A stretch of DNA of 64,000 nucleotides from Agarophyton chilense (Eukaryota > Rhodophyta > Florideophyceae > Gracilariales > Gracilariaceae): positions 2,221,312-2,285,311 of the forward strand of contig JARGXX010000001.1 of the NCBI GenBank assembly GCA_030374765.1. The letters run 5' to 3'. Position 1 is the stretch's first letter, and every line of letters starts with the position of its first letter. This document shows, in pieces, positions 42,437 to 53,585 of this stretch. The position numbers and the translations under genes are program-made. The notes below the pieces were generated by a model. The model saw only the letters and a list, made by a program, of their open reading frames with translations, ran no database searches and was not told the DNA's origin.

Positions 42437-44463
42437 CAGCACGAGATACGGTATTCAAATACAATCTTCTACACCATTCATCCACCAACACCTCCCCATA
42501 TAAGCTTTGGTACGGCCATCCACCAGACATAGCACAACTATTCACATTTGGAGAACTCGGCACCATACCCGTCTATGCCCCGAAACGAAAACTCCAACCT
42601 CGAGCAGAACCGGCTAGGTGCATGTACCCACTATCACTCACGCACATAGTGATTCTCAACATGCGCACCCAACAGTATCAACCGGTCAGAGTACATTACT
42701 TTCACCAATACAACAGACAAAAAGACCCGACCGCAACCACCACAACGGCCTTCAAAGCAAAAGCAGCACAACCCCAAAGCATACCAATAGAAATTCTAAT
42801 CAATACCCCACCGCCCGCCAACCTATCACGAGCAAGACGATTCCCCGACGCAGAGCTATGGCAAAACGCGCATGACACTGAACTGGACAACCTCAACCAA
42901 CACGACTGCATCAAATGGCTCCCAAAACACTTCAAGCCACCCAAAGAAGCCATCATACCTCTGATGATGCTCTATCGATACAAGCGATCGGCAGAAGGCA
43001 ATGTTGTACAACGCAAGGCAAGATGTAATCTTCGCAGTGATATGATGAAACCAGGAATTCATCATAATCCCAAACATACCACCACGTACACCGCGAACCG
43101 CACAACGCAAAGAATACTCATCGCACTGCACGCCAGATTCTTAATGCCTCTTGAACACTTTGACATAAAATCGGCCTACCTACATGAGAAGTACGAACAT
43201 GAACAACCCATATATGTCAATCAAATGCCCGGATTTGATGGCACCTACACGCACGAAAGCAGACATGGTCAACTGGTAGGCAATTTATATGGCTTCCCCC
43301 CAGCGGCATACTATTTCAATCACGGTCTGAAGAAATTCATCACCCACCTCCACTTCGTAGCGTCTGAGCACGATCCCTCCCTCTATGTCAAGCACACAGC
43401 CGAAGGAATAACATGGTTCAGTACAACAATAGGCGACTTTCTGGTGCTAGTGACATCACAGAACCTCATTGACACACTATACCGACAGCTTCTCACAAAG
43501 TACAAGATCAAAAGGTTAGGCACACCAACAAGGTTCCTCAATTGGACAATAACCCACGGAGAAGATGGCACAGTTCACATCGCACAACCAGATACAACAG
43601 AAGCCCTACTACATCAGACACAAATGAGCAAATACAACACGACGGCCACGCCCTATCAGAGCCAAAAGGCGCTTGACCAACAACCCCAAACACAATCTCT
43701 GTCACCATCAGAAGCCACAAAGTACAGACAAATCTTAGAGGAAATCCGATACATAACCGATAGCACACGACCAGACATAACATATGCGACAAACCGACTG
43801 GCCCAACACATGTTCGAGCCACAGAAGCACCACTGGCAAGCGCTGAAAACCCTTCTACGCTATCTGAAAGGCACAAAAACGCACGGACTAAAATTTATTC
43901 GAAACCCAATACCCGTCCGCCCACTCATCGTCTACAGCGATGCCGACTTCACGAATGAGAAGAATAGGAAATCGGTAACGGGAAATGTCTACTTCATCAA
44001 TGGCACACCAGTTTCGTGGTTGTCGAAGAAACAAAATATTGTGGCACTTTCAACTACAGAAGCTGAATACATAGCCGCAACTCAAGCCACACCACACACA
44101 AAATGGCTTTGCAAACTTCCGGAATCAACGAAACTTACCCAGAACAAACCCACACCGCATTAAATCGACAATCGATCAGCTATACTAATAGCAGAAAACC
44201 AGGCACCAATAAAGCGACGAAAATACATTGATATCCGCCATCATTACCTACAACACCACATTAGCAACAACGCAATAACGCTTCAAAGAATTCCAACCAG
44301 CGAAATGACAGCCGACATATTCACAACACCTCTACACAAAGAAAGATTTCCACGATTAAGAGACCAACTTCAAGTACTCCCCAAACCGCAAGCAAAATGC
44401 GACGCATCACCGGGGACTGTCAAACTCCAACTCAAACGATTCAATGACGCGCCGCATTTTTAG
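42437..44463 (+). pseudogene. 5'-truncated Ty1/copia relic: integrase end, RT, RNase H
   Basis: Begins in the copia integrase C-terminal region (SPYKLWYGHPPDIAQLFTFG). Then comes a 513-codon frame (42622-44163) with RT blocks RILIALHARFLMPLEHFDIK and SAYLHEKYE, an active-site block TTIGDFLVLV at 43423-43452 and RNase H with LIVYSDADFTNEKNRKSVTG and ALSTTEAEYIAATQA. After a stop at 44161-44163 the frame continues to 44463 with KYIDIRHHYLQHHI and MTADIFTTPL, the copia C-terminus. The first Asp of the YVDD motif is Gly (GGC at 43432-43434), so RT is inactive. The coding strand is conspicuously rich in A and C, unlike the other copia element. No LTR was found. Confidence 0.85.
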
Positions 44464-44929
44464 AAGTCAAACATTACACTGGAAATATTTAGCACCTAGT
44501 TAGACGAAGAAGAGATCGAAGTAAAAGTCGAAGGACAGAGTCTTCCTCTCACACAACCCTTGGTGAATAGTTGGGCGAACTTTTTTGCATCTACAGTACG
44601 TTCGCGGGTCATCCATGTGCAAACCCACCTATTTGGTGCATATCTGGAGTACGTCCAACTCTTATCTACGTCGTTCAATGGACAATGTAACTTGATATTT
44701 ATTCTATTACATCCATATCGTATCTAAAAATGGACACTGCTCTACATCGTGAGGCTACACGACCCTTTCACGATAATCACCTCTTTACGGTTCGAGAAAG
44801 ATACCACCCGGGTGTTTGCCTTGAAGAAAAGAAGCCAATGTCGCGCGCATCTGTGTGACGTCACCACTGGAAGCGATACTACCCAGCCTCACCTTGCCGA
44901 GGAACTGGAAAACCATGTTTGCCTGACCC
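44464..44929. other. Unassigned stretch
   Basis: AT-rich to 44740, then mixed. Nothing recognised; an LTR of the copia relic might be expected here but has no second copy to compare. Confidence 0.35.
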
Positions 44930-46890
44930 GCCGAGGCGGGACTTGCCCCGCCCCAAACAGAGATACACCAACCCAGAACTCTCAAAGACGGAGCCGGAGG
45001 TTTACTATCACATGAAACGGCAGCAGCAGCTACCGAAAGCTTATCCATGTCCATACATGGCACGGAAGAATTCCCTGCAATATGTGACTTCTCCAAATCT
45101 TGGAATTCATTTTTCTCAGCGGACGCAACCCCGTGATTGGGTTCATTATCAAATATCTATTCCTCACAGTCTTAGACGTTGTATTACTCGCCCGTGTCCA
45201 CGAAACAAGCCGGATGCCCCTCAGGGATATACTTTGGAGCAAACGGATGTCCGGCAGACTTCTTCTGTGATATGTCATGTCCTTTTCCGATGGCTTGGAA
45301 ATTGATAAAATCACCCGAAAGCGTAGTTCGGCGTACTTCTGAAAAGCGCTGCGCCCAGCCACAGGCTGTACGTCCACTCTGTGCGAAAAAAACTGAGGTC
45401 CAGTTAACCTGGTCGATGAAATTGAGAAAGGTTGCCATCTCTCGGTCGTTGGTTTCACCACCTATTTGGATGCGCATGTCCAGGGCACGAATTCCGGTGC
45501 GAACTCGCAACAGAATAAAAACCAGTCTGTCCTCTTCGTAAACCTTACAGAGTATGAAAACTGTAGTGCAGATAGCCCAATCGGTGACGAGAACGGATCA
45601 GAGTCCGGAATGAGAAACCTCGAAGGAGTAGGACCCATTATACGTGATGACCGGGCGTAGCTCGATGTAACAGCCTCCACAAAATTCGAGATACGGCGAC
45701 CAAGATGGATTTGGAACATACGAACTTCGTCGGTTGGCTGCGGTGATGCGTTTTATCTCCACGGTTAGGTACCGGACTGTACACTCCAACAGGGATCGCG
45801 CTCATAGCTCAATGGCGATCATCGCCCAGGATTTTGCTCTCCCAAGCCATTGAATCAAGCCGAACTCAGCCCGAATGATGGGCCGCACCCAGTACACGGA
45901 ATCTTTGCGCTCCAGGGGATAGCCCATCACCAGAAAGGTTTCAAAACCTGCAAGGCGGTCTAGAAATCTAATTTAGCCTTGTGTGCGATTCAGCACAACA
46001 TCAGAGCTCCGATCATTAGGGGTTGGACACTCGGAAAAACCCCGTCAAAGCCGTTAATGACCGAAGAGAACAAGAGCCACATTCGCCGAAGCTACTGATT
46101 TGCTCCCGCAACGACTTATTGTAAGAACGCGAACCGCCATAGGGTCCCGCCAATCCAGAAGCTGGTGGAAAGGCCTGGAATATCTCCCGTAAACATTGTG
46201 CTACCATCGGTAGACATCGCTAACAGCGCTTCGTTAAACATTGCAATCGGATGGAACAATGGGGTAAGCCGGAGGATTGATACGTGCACCGTGGGTTAGA
46301 GGCCTACATGCCTGTAGTACAAAGGCCATACCCCCGGTGGATAATCTCCCGAAGAATTGACGCCCGCGTTCGCGACCCGCAAAATCGGCGCTGCAACTGC
46401 CGCACCGTTCTCCGACATGGGCATGGAACGAAATCCGGGAAAATACCTCTGTGGGCTGTTGCAATTCAGATTTGAGTTGCTGTTGCTGTTGTTCATCAGA
46501 TGGTATAACCATAAACAATTTATAAGAGCTGCACTACATCTTGATGATAAAGTCCGAAGAATCGGAGAGGTTAGTACCGAAGGCGCGTATGTGGTAGAAA
46601 CCGACGTTAGAGAGTATTCACTGTTAAAAGACTTGAGTTTCGCTGTTTTGCGTTCGATACTCCAACTGGGAGACGAGACCGTCGAGCTGGATTTTCATGT
46701 GAATGATGTTCGCTGCATTGCCTGCCACCGCGGATGTCTTACTCGCAGCTGAAGAGAAGGATATGAAGTGAGGGTGGCTTCCTACGACTACTGCATCCCA
46801 CCGTTTCTGCGTACTTATGAATCTTTCCCCTACTAGTAGAGCATCATTGTCGACAGACTGGCTGTACGCGCCATGTGTAAACATGTGCAT
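44930..46890 (-). pseudogene. Relic of unrecognised protein, homologue of the antisense ORF at 63-64 kb
   Basis: The minus strand carries a decayed gene of about 650 codons. It probably starts at ATG 46888-46890 (MHMFTHGAYSQSVDND) and has a short coiled-coil-like stretch (IIHMKIQLDGLVSQLEYRTQ). The middle (46700-46000) is broken, with Pro/Gly-rich pieces (GLAGPYGGSRSYNKS). The C-terminal half matches the antisense ORF in the gypsy element: YWVRPIIRAEFGLIQ against QWSRPILRAEFRYLQ (about 45850-45900); VRYLTVEIKRI, YVPNPSW and GGCYIEL against VPYPHVELERI, FVPLPAW and RGCFAEL (45789-45598); IPEGHPACFVDTGE against MPVGHPTGFIYTDD (about 45190); and an Ala-rich C-terminus (SVAAAAVSCDSKPPAPS) at about 45030-44950. 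Function is unknown. Confidence 0.6.
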
Positions 46891-47653
46891 CCAGCATTTC
46901 TTGTTGTTTTACATATTTAATCTGCATTATTTATGATAAAATATGGAGCTATAAAGCGGCTTGGCGATTAACCCCTACCGCTCAGTGATTCTCCCCCAAC
47001 CGGTTTTTCTGGCTTTAACTCTTTTTCGATTCCGTGTGCTGCTACTATTTCCGGAGGTTAGGCTCCGTTATCTAGAGTATAATTACAACTACTCGTCTTC
47101 AAGAAGACTGTTTCCGTTTTAACGTGTGTTATTTGTTACTTTTCGTGTTCTCGCCCCTGTAGAGGGTTGTTTATATTTCTTTCCCCTAGCTCCCGTGCCC
47201 TACGTTTCGCTCGCTTTGTTGAGCAACGCCTCTTTTCTTTCCCCGACTCTCGGGGTAGCCTTTTCTTTTTGTTGGTTGGTGGCTGTTGTTGACGTGACGG
47301 GACGCACTCTCTAGCTCACCGTCTCGTGGCTGCCTACACACTTGAACCAACGACCGTGGACCCAGCCTTCCCCATTCACTCTCCTAGCTTGTTGCTACGG
47401 TTTGCCTCGGACTTACACCCCAACTTCGTCGGACATTCGCCGGAGAGGCTCACATGCTGTGAAACGACCCTAAAGGGAAAATCCCGAACTTCTTCGTTTC
47501 TCTGGGTATCCTGACCTTGCATAACATTTATGTTACAAAGTACGCCACAAACGTCGTGTATAAGAGTGAGTTCTAACCTGCAACGTTTATGTCTAATGCT
47601 TAGTGATAAGTGTATTTTCTGGAACGGGCTTTTTGGACCACCAGTACACTATT
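46891..47653. other. Possible gypsy leader relic
   Basis: 46905-46970 is AT-rich and contains TATA-like words that could serve the minus-strand gene. 47130-47560 is pyrimidine-rich and shares TCGCCCCTGTA and TTACACCCCA words with the 5' leader of the gypsy element (54500-54720). It may be a degraded leader in the plus orientation; the similarity is short and weak. Confidence 0.3.
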
Positions 47654-48099
47654 TAACGAAATGACTGGTGGGTCAGCGTACTGGTCTCAACCTGGTGTAG
47701 CGTGGTAGAGCAGGTCCTAATGTTCGTATCCTTGACGGCGGCACTCCCAGAGTACTTAGTGCAATAGGCTGGAGTCTACTGCGTAATCAAACAGGTCGGA
47801 GCTTATGAAACGATGGCTTGAAGACCAATTCGTGGAACTAATGTACCAAAGGGGGAAATTTAGTATCCTAACGGTGCCTCGCTTACTCTAGGGGAGAAGC
47901 ATCACTTGAGCCAAGTAAATAGAAATGGCGAGGCACTGGGATCTCCCTGGCACTGTAATGCTAATCTATTACGCTAATTAAAATAAAATAATTATCTAAA
48001 CGAGCCCCGATGAGGTCGGCCAGTCCACGTGGCGTTTGTAAAGTATCTCAGGCCCCGGCGGCTTACAGAACTCAACCGTTATTGTTGCTTCTTCACACC
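47654..48099 (+). repeat. 445-bp dispersed repeat with tRNA-like head, copy 2
   Basis: Direct repeat of 40637-41080. Shared blocks include CGTGGTAGAGCAGG, CCTTGACGGCGGCACTCCC, AAACGATGGCTTGAAGACCA, GAGCCAAGTAAATAG and ATCTCCCTGGCACTGTA. The B box is damaged (TGTTCGTATCC), so if transcription depended on it this copy should be silent. Confidence 0.6.
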
Positions 48100-50167
48100 C
48101 TAATGTTTTCACTCTTTCTCTCTTTGCTGCATTATAGTTAAGAGAAGACCAAACCTTCAGATATTGGTCACCTATTATCCCCGTCTGACAGACAAATCAT
48201 GGTTCTAAGGAGCAGTTATAGTCCACACCCTGTTGTGGTAAGACGCTTGCAATACATGAGTTATGAGAAACCCTTTTATCACCAGTAGAGTAGCCTGCTT
48301 CTTCTCCAACACATTAAGAACCCTTTCAACGATAGACTAGAGCTTTCGAAGAATACTTTCCAGAAGAGAAACTTCCGTTATCTGGATCCTTGAGATAATC
48401 GTGGCAGACAGCAGGTCTCCACCAGCATTATGAAAACGTAACTCACGCAACGCCTATTTCACATTTTCATTTTCTTCGTTATCAAATCTTTGACCCAGGT
48501 CACTATCAACCTCGCTCAATCGGATCTCTAGTTCTTCAAAAGCAGAACCACAGCACCACCCACTCAAATCATGGCTTCTCTAAGCATTGTTTCTTTGATC
48601 TGTATGAGCAGCAGAGTTGTGTGTCGCAGAAGGCTTGCAATCAGGAAGATTTCTGTCCAAAACATTATGACCTGAATCCAAAAAGGCGGCAACTAAGTAG
48701 TCCTTTGTAGCTACTGTTTCGGTTTTAATTGCACTTTTTATAGTATAGGCTCTAATTTTTGAGTGACTGAGGGCGCTCACGTCTTATATTAGAGGTACAA
48801 CTTCTTCATCGCTTACAACATCCTCATCTGAGGTGAAGCAGTCGTCAGAAATTTGGAACCATGTAGTGCACTGATTAAGCTCTTAAATATCTGCAGCTGC
48901 CCTACATAAGAAATTAAAATAACCGAGATCACCAATATCATCTACAGAAGTGTTTGAACCACTTCTCGGTGATTCAAAGAGGAATTGTAGACGTAGAGAT
49001 TTGGTCTCGCTCTTCCTATCTTTTTAGAGTGTAAACAAAGCATATAAGATAGTGAAAACGAAGATCAACAGGTTGTAAAAACATTTAATATAAAATTTCT
49101 CTGCCTGCTGAAACGCATAACGCTAATGCTTCAGGATTGAGTACAAGAGAAGCAGTAATAACACAGTCATGATCATTCTTGTTTAGTGACGATTCATCCG
49201 CGCAGAAGTCAAGAAGTTTACTGTTACAAATAATGCTTTGAGGTGATCTCTAATCGCAGTTAGCGATACAGAGGGCTGTAAAATGATAGGAAGACGGAGA
49301 ACACTTGAGAGAGGCTAGACAGGAGCACGAAAAATTGGTCATGCTCAAAGAGATTATGTAGCGTGATGAGGGTGTTGGTGAGAAGAATGCGTTGAGTAAG
49401 AGTGATTTATGCAAAATTTCGTAAAAATACACTTTTTTATGGCCATTAATCATGCATTACTTCATGAAATCACTCAAACAATGAAAAATCATGCTAGTGC
49501 GTGATGAAAAGATATTTCTCAGTTTTCATGGAAAAATGAGGCCACCAGTTTCATAGATTATTATCTTTGCATCCCAATAAGTGTTCTCACTTGAAGCCAA
49601 AAGTTCTCTTGAAAAGTGACAGAAAATAATTCAGGATGAGGAATTGTATATTTAGAGCGATTAAAAAAGCTTTGAAGTCTTGAACGGAAACAAAACCCGT
49701 TTGTCCTTGTTATTGACGAAAAGGCCCAAAATCCTATTCAGGCAGAGCTTGAACCTTTTTATTTAAAGTTTTATAATTTTAGAGAGACAACTTAATTAGG
49801 GCCATGTTTAAGAATATCTAAATAATTTTGGCCTCAAGCGATCCTGGAAGAACACATCAAAATTTAGTATCTCATTCAATCTCCTAGTGTTGCGTATTTC
49901 GAAGGTAGATGCCAACAAAGACAGAGTATGCAACAATATGTTACATTTATGGAGAGCTTGACCTCTCTTGTTCCCCAATTACCCTTCTGAAGGGCCATAT
50001 TTGGTCTATGGCTAAATTTGGTCCACATTGGCACGGAATGAAAGGGACTTGAAACATTTTCCAGTATCGAACCTTTCAGGGACTTTCCATACCAAGTACA
50101 CATTTCCTCTATTCCCAATGCAGACATGAGGGACGCCTTAGTCTGTCAGACATTGTGCATCTGACAA
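48100..50167. other. No supportable gene
   Basis: AT-rich. A minus-strand reading around 48900-48580 has an acidic stretch (SDDCFTSDEDVVSDEEVVP) followed by ALSHSKIRAYTIKSAIKTET, which might be the N-terminus of a decayed protein, but it is short and broken. Nothing else was recognised. Confidence 0.35.
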
Positions 50168-51970
50168 ATGCCGCCGTTATTAAGAAAACAACCGGCAATA
50201 AAAAAGCAGAAAACGAAGAGACCTGAGCGGCAATCTCTTGATCGTCGACAAGCAGTGCGAATTCGAAAAGACTGCAGATCACTCCGAGATGTTGTTTGCA
50301 TCACGGAAAATATGCCAAGTAACCGCACAAAGCCTCATTCACTGTCTTGCAACAAATAATGAAGAATAAGTTTCGCATATGACGAGCACTTTGATCAAAC
50401 AGGAAGACCTTCCGTCTTGTCTAACGAGAAATATAGGCTCATAAATGAGAGCCTCAAACTGGAAGCTGAACGTGGTTTCGCATCCAATATAGCGACTTTA
50501 AAACATGTCCTAGCGCGCATTGCAGCTGATGGCAAGAAGGCTATAAACGTGAGACCCCCGGTATTGAAACGCTCCGATCTTATCGTGCACAAAATCACGA
50601 TATAACGAATACAAGGATAGAGAACACACAGAAGTCTAAGCTCGCCGCCCTATATTATAAACATGTGGAGACTTTCTTCGCCATCCTTGAAGAAATTGAA
50701 AAGAAGCATGCAGGTATACTGCAAAATTCGAATACGGTTTGCAACATTGGAAGAAACCGGAATTGGAAACACCGAAGAAAGGCATGACGAAGCCTTTTCG
50801 TCATCACGAACAAAGAGTAGAGATTACCGAGCCGATAAGTCGTCACAAGGAATTTCAAACACATAACTGCAGTTGTGGCAGCCTTGGCAGACGATGGAGT
50901 TGCGCCGCCGTTCTTTATAATTGCTGGCAAGCGGAAATGATCCGATCGGACGGCTCTGGTTTAAGGAAAGTTCGGTACTCGGCCCACTGAACTTATCGCC
51001 CGCTTCACTAAACCGGGGTGTTTTTCTGGAGATGCTGTTATTAAAGTGACAAGAACCGGATCGATGGAAGGGCCGGCCGGTAATGGAAGATTTTGTGAAA
51101 CATATGCATAACACAGCGCAGACGTATGTGAAAGAAGAGCAACTTCTACATAATATGAATATTCAATCATCTAGGAAGCATTTAAACTGGGTTGAGTACG
51201 GTTCTGCTCATAACATTTAGGTGGTAGGTAAACCGGAATGTAACCAACATTTCCTCCAACCATTTGACCGACACATGCACATGACCATCCGAAAAAGTAA
51301 GGGAATTATAAGTGATGAGTTTTGCCACCAAAAGAAATATGGTTGTGGCAAAAATTAACTTCAACTTTTCATGCGCTGTGTACGCTACAAAACGGTTAGC
51401 AACCTAGCATGTGAACGATGTGTTTACCGTAGCAGGATTGTTTCCATTTCAAAGAAGCTTTGCCAATATGTGTCGTTCGTTCAAAAATGAAGTAATAGAA
51501 GCCGTCTACAAAGAATAAGAGATGTTGCAAATAGAACTAGAACTGATGTAGGATGTCATAAAATGATGGTGTTGTAAGTAGACGTATTTGTACTTTCTGA
51601 ACGTGATGAGAGGTTCGGAGAACATCTCAACGAAAATGAAGAACTTATCGTCTGTTCTTAAGTCCTCCAAAACCGAAAAAGAATCCTCATGAATTGAGTC
51701 ACCGCTCTAGGCTCCCAGCCGAATTCTGTCCAAATCTTCAGAAGTAAAAACCGCGCCTTTTAAGACGCTAGCCAACCAGAAAAATAAGAACTCAAAAAGA
51801 ATAGGTAAAAATACGCAATAATTAGAGACAGGATGTAGCGCTTAAAGAGAAACGACAGTGTGGAATAAAAGAACTTAGGGCGATTGAGCGTTTGATGGCC
51901 AAAGACAAAGCAGAACGCGCGGTGCAGGAGAGAAGGGGAAGTTGAAAGAGAGATCGGAACACGTGCAACT
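50168..51970 (+). pseudogene. pogo-like (DDE_1) transposase relic
   Basis: Plus-strand frames form a decayed transposase of the pogo type. An N-terminal basic region (KKQKTKRPERQSLDRRQAVR, 50168 onward) would correspond to the first helix-turn-helix. GRPSVLSNEKYRLINESLKL (about 50402-50460) is the inter-domain block that follows in pogo/Tigger proteins. Near 50853-50938 HITAVVAALADDGVAPPFF then IIAGKRK matches the central DDE_1 strand region, and DAVIKVTRTGSMEG follows near 51030. VFTVAGLFPFQRSFANMC (51419-51472) matches the C-terminal A-x-x-G-L-F-P-F block. A basic/acidic coiled C-terminus continues to about 51970 (IKELRAIERLMAKDKAERAV). Many stops and shifts; the catalytic Asp residues cannot be assigned with certainty. 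Confidence 0.5.
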
Positions 51971-52880
51971 GTTTAAGGTGTGATATAAACAAAAACAGTA
52001 GAAAGAGGTGTAAGACCTGACGGTTCTAGGAAGCGCGGGATGTGCTCAACCTAGAAGGAAGAGATTAGGGATACGTGTAAGCTGTGGCAGCACCATGCAC
52101 TGAAGGGTGCAACAGAAACGGTGGGTGTACTGAGACCACGTTTGTAGAGCGTGATGCACAGCGCATGTGGGTCCAGAAAACTGTGAAGACACAAGGCTTC
52201 CTTTTACGGTAGACTGTAGAAACATAAAGGGGTAAAAGCAGTCTAATTTGTGCTTTTTTTATCAATAGTAACAGGGGTAACCATGGGAGGTGAAAAATAT
52301 ATCTCTCCAGCTACACAAAGCACTATGGCGCTTCTCTTCACGTGGCCACGAGTAAGTGTACTTGAGGTACGACTCCCTATATGTGCAACAAACCATTTCA
52401 ATTAGTCGGAATGGCTCACTGTGTAATTTCTGAGATACTGGTACAGACGTGTTCAGCTCGCTGAGAGTTTTCAAATGAGGCCCGGACTGAGAAGATTGGA
52501 CCAGTAGTTTGTCCGCAAATGGAGCAAGGAAATATTCTTTCCAAGAAGCCCTGTTTTCCACACCCCACAAGAACACGTAGCAAAACATCGTTCTTTGTTT
52601 CAGAACCATCTACAATGCAATACTCTCAATCAGTGCTGCTACCACTGGCCCTACAAACTCTTTTATGGCAGATAACTAGTTTCATGTCGAAGAACTCATT
52701 GCAGGGGACCTCGAGCGACTCACTTTTCTACAAAACATTCAAATATCTCCATTCGAAGAGCTTGGTAGCAATGAGGAAGCAACGGAGCTGGTATACCCAC
52801 CATCAGAGACTCCCGCACATGATTCTGACTGCAGCTTTCTAACCTCAACATCCCAACAAGCGCGTTGCCACTTTAACAAT
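51971..52880. other. No supportable gene
   Basis: Short frames on both strands only. A plus frame (52519-52842) is open but unremarkable. Confidence 0.35.
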
Positions 52881-53585
52881 ATGATAACCATGTGTCCCTG
52901 TGAGCCAAAATGTGTGTCCATCAAGTTGTTCTCTCTTTCAGAAAGCTTTGCAGCTCTGTTTGAGAACGACAGAAGGAACACCGTCCGCGAAATGCTCCTC
53001 GCGCTTGATGCACCCCCCGGTTTGCCCAACGAATTAATGGAATGGGATCCAGAGAAAGCCCAAAACCGAAAACTAAGGCGCAGGAAGAGCACGTCGGTTG
53101 GAAAGGCAACCACGATGTATGAAACTCGAGGAGAATTAGTATGTGAGTATGGATTTTCCGCTGTCGTGCACTTACATATTCGAAGCATCCAACGTTGCGC
53201 CGCGAACGTTAGCACCAATGCGGCGTTGTACATAGAACGAAATGAGCATAGTAAGGGTAGTAAAGGTCGTTTTGCATACAAACTACAGTCGCTTTGGCTT
53301 TTCTACACAGATATGGTGAAGGTGAAGGCTGAAGTAAATGCTTTCTCATGTCGCACATGTCGAGGGCCATCAGCAAAATCGCCGGTGCAATGGCGGGACA
53401 GCGATACGAGAAGAAAGATCGTTTTTGAGAAGTATGCGCAGGGATGGGAAGAGATACTCCCCGCGGCACTCGAGCATTCGAACTTCACGAGACCAGAAAG
53501 TCTGCTCTCAAAGACCGCCTTTCAGAGAGTATGGGCGAATGGCTACCCCACGTTGAGAACTCTCAAAGCGGGCAGTGATTTCTGA
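52881..53585 (+). CDS. Unrecognised 234-aa ORF, possibly transposase fragment
   Basis: An uninterrupted frame starts at ATG 52881. Residues 30-75 include REMLLALDAPPGLPNELMEW and a basic cluster KLRRRKS. The middle and C-terminal parts (KGRFAYKLQSLWLFYTDMVK, AEVNAFSCRTCRGPSAK, YAQGWEEILPAALEHSNF, FQRVWANGYPTLRTLKAGSD) resemble, in general layout, the N-terminal half of large uncharacterised DDE-transposase-like proteins that end in a D-x-C-x-x-C motif after such a block. Here the frame stops at TGA right at that point. Not recognised with confidence; function unknown. Confidence 0.35.
   Translation: MITMCPCEPKCVSIKLFSLSESFAALFENDRRNTVREMLLALDAPPGLPNELMEWDPEKAQNRKLRRRKSTSVGKATTMYETRGELVCEYGFSAVVHLHIRSIQRCAANVSTNAALYIERNEHSKGSKGRFAYKLQSLWLFYTDMVKVKAEVNAFSCRTCRGPSAKSPVQWRDSDTRRKIVFEKYAQGWEEILPAALEHSNFTRPESLLSKTAFQRVWANGYPTLRTLKAGSDF

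Noticed and set aside
40637-48099. A single LTR retrotransposon bounded by the two 445-bp repeats
   Set aside because: No TG...CA ends, priming site or target duplication could be found, the interior is a patchwork, and a leader-like stretch lies in front of the second copy. Kept only as an alternative.
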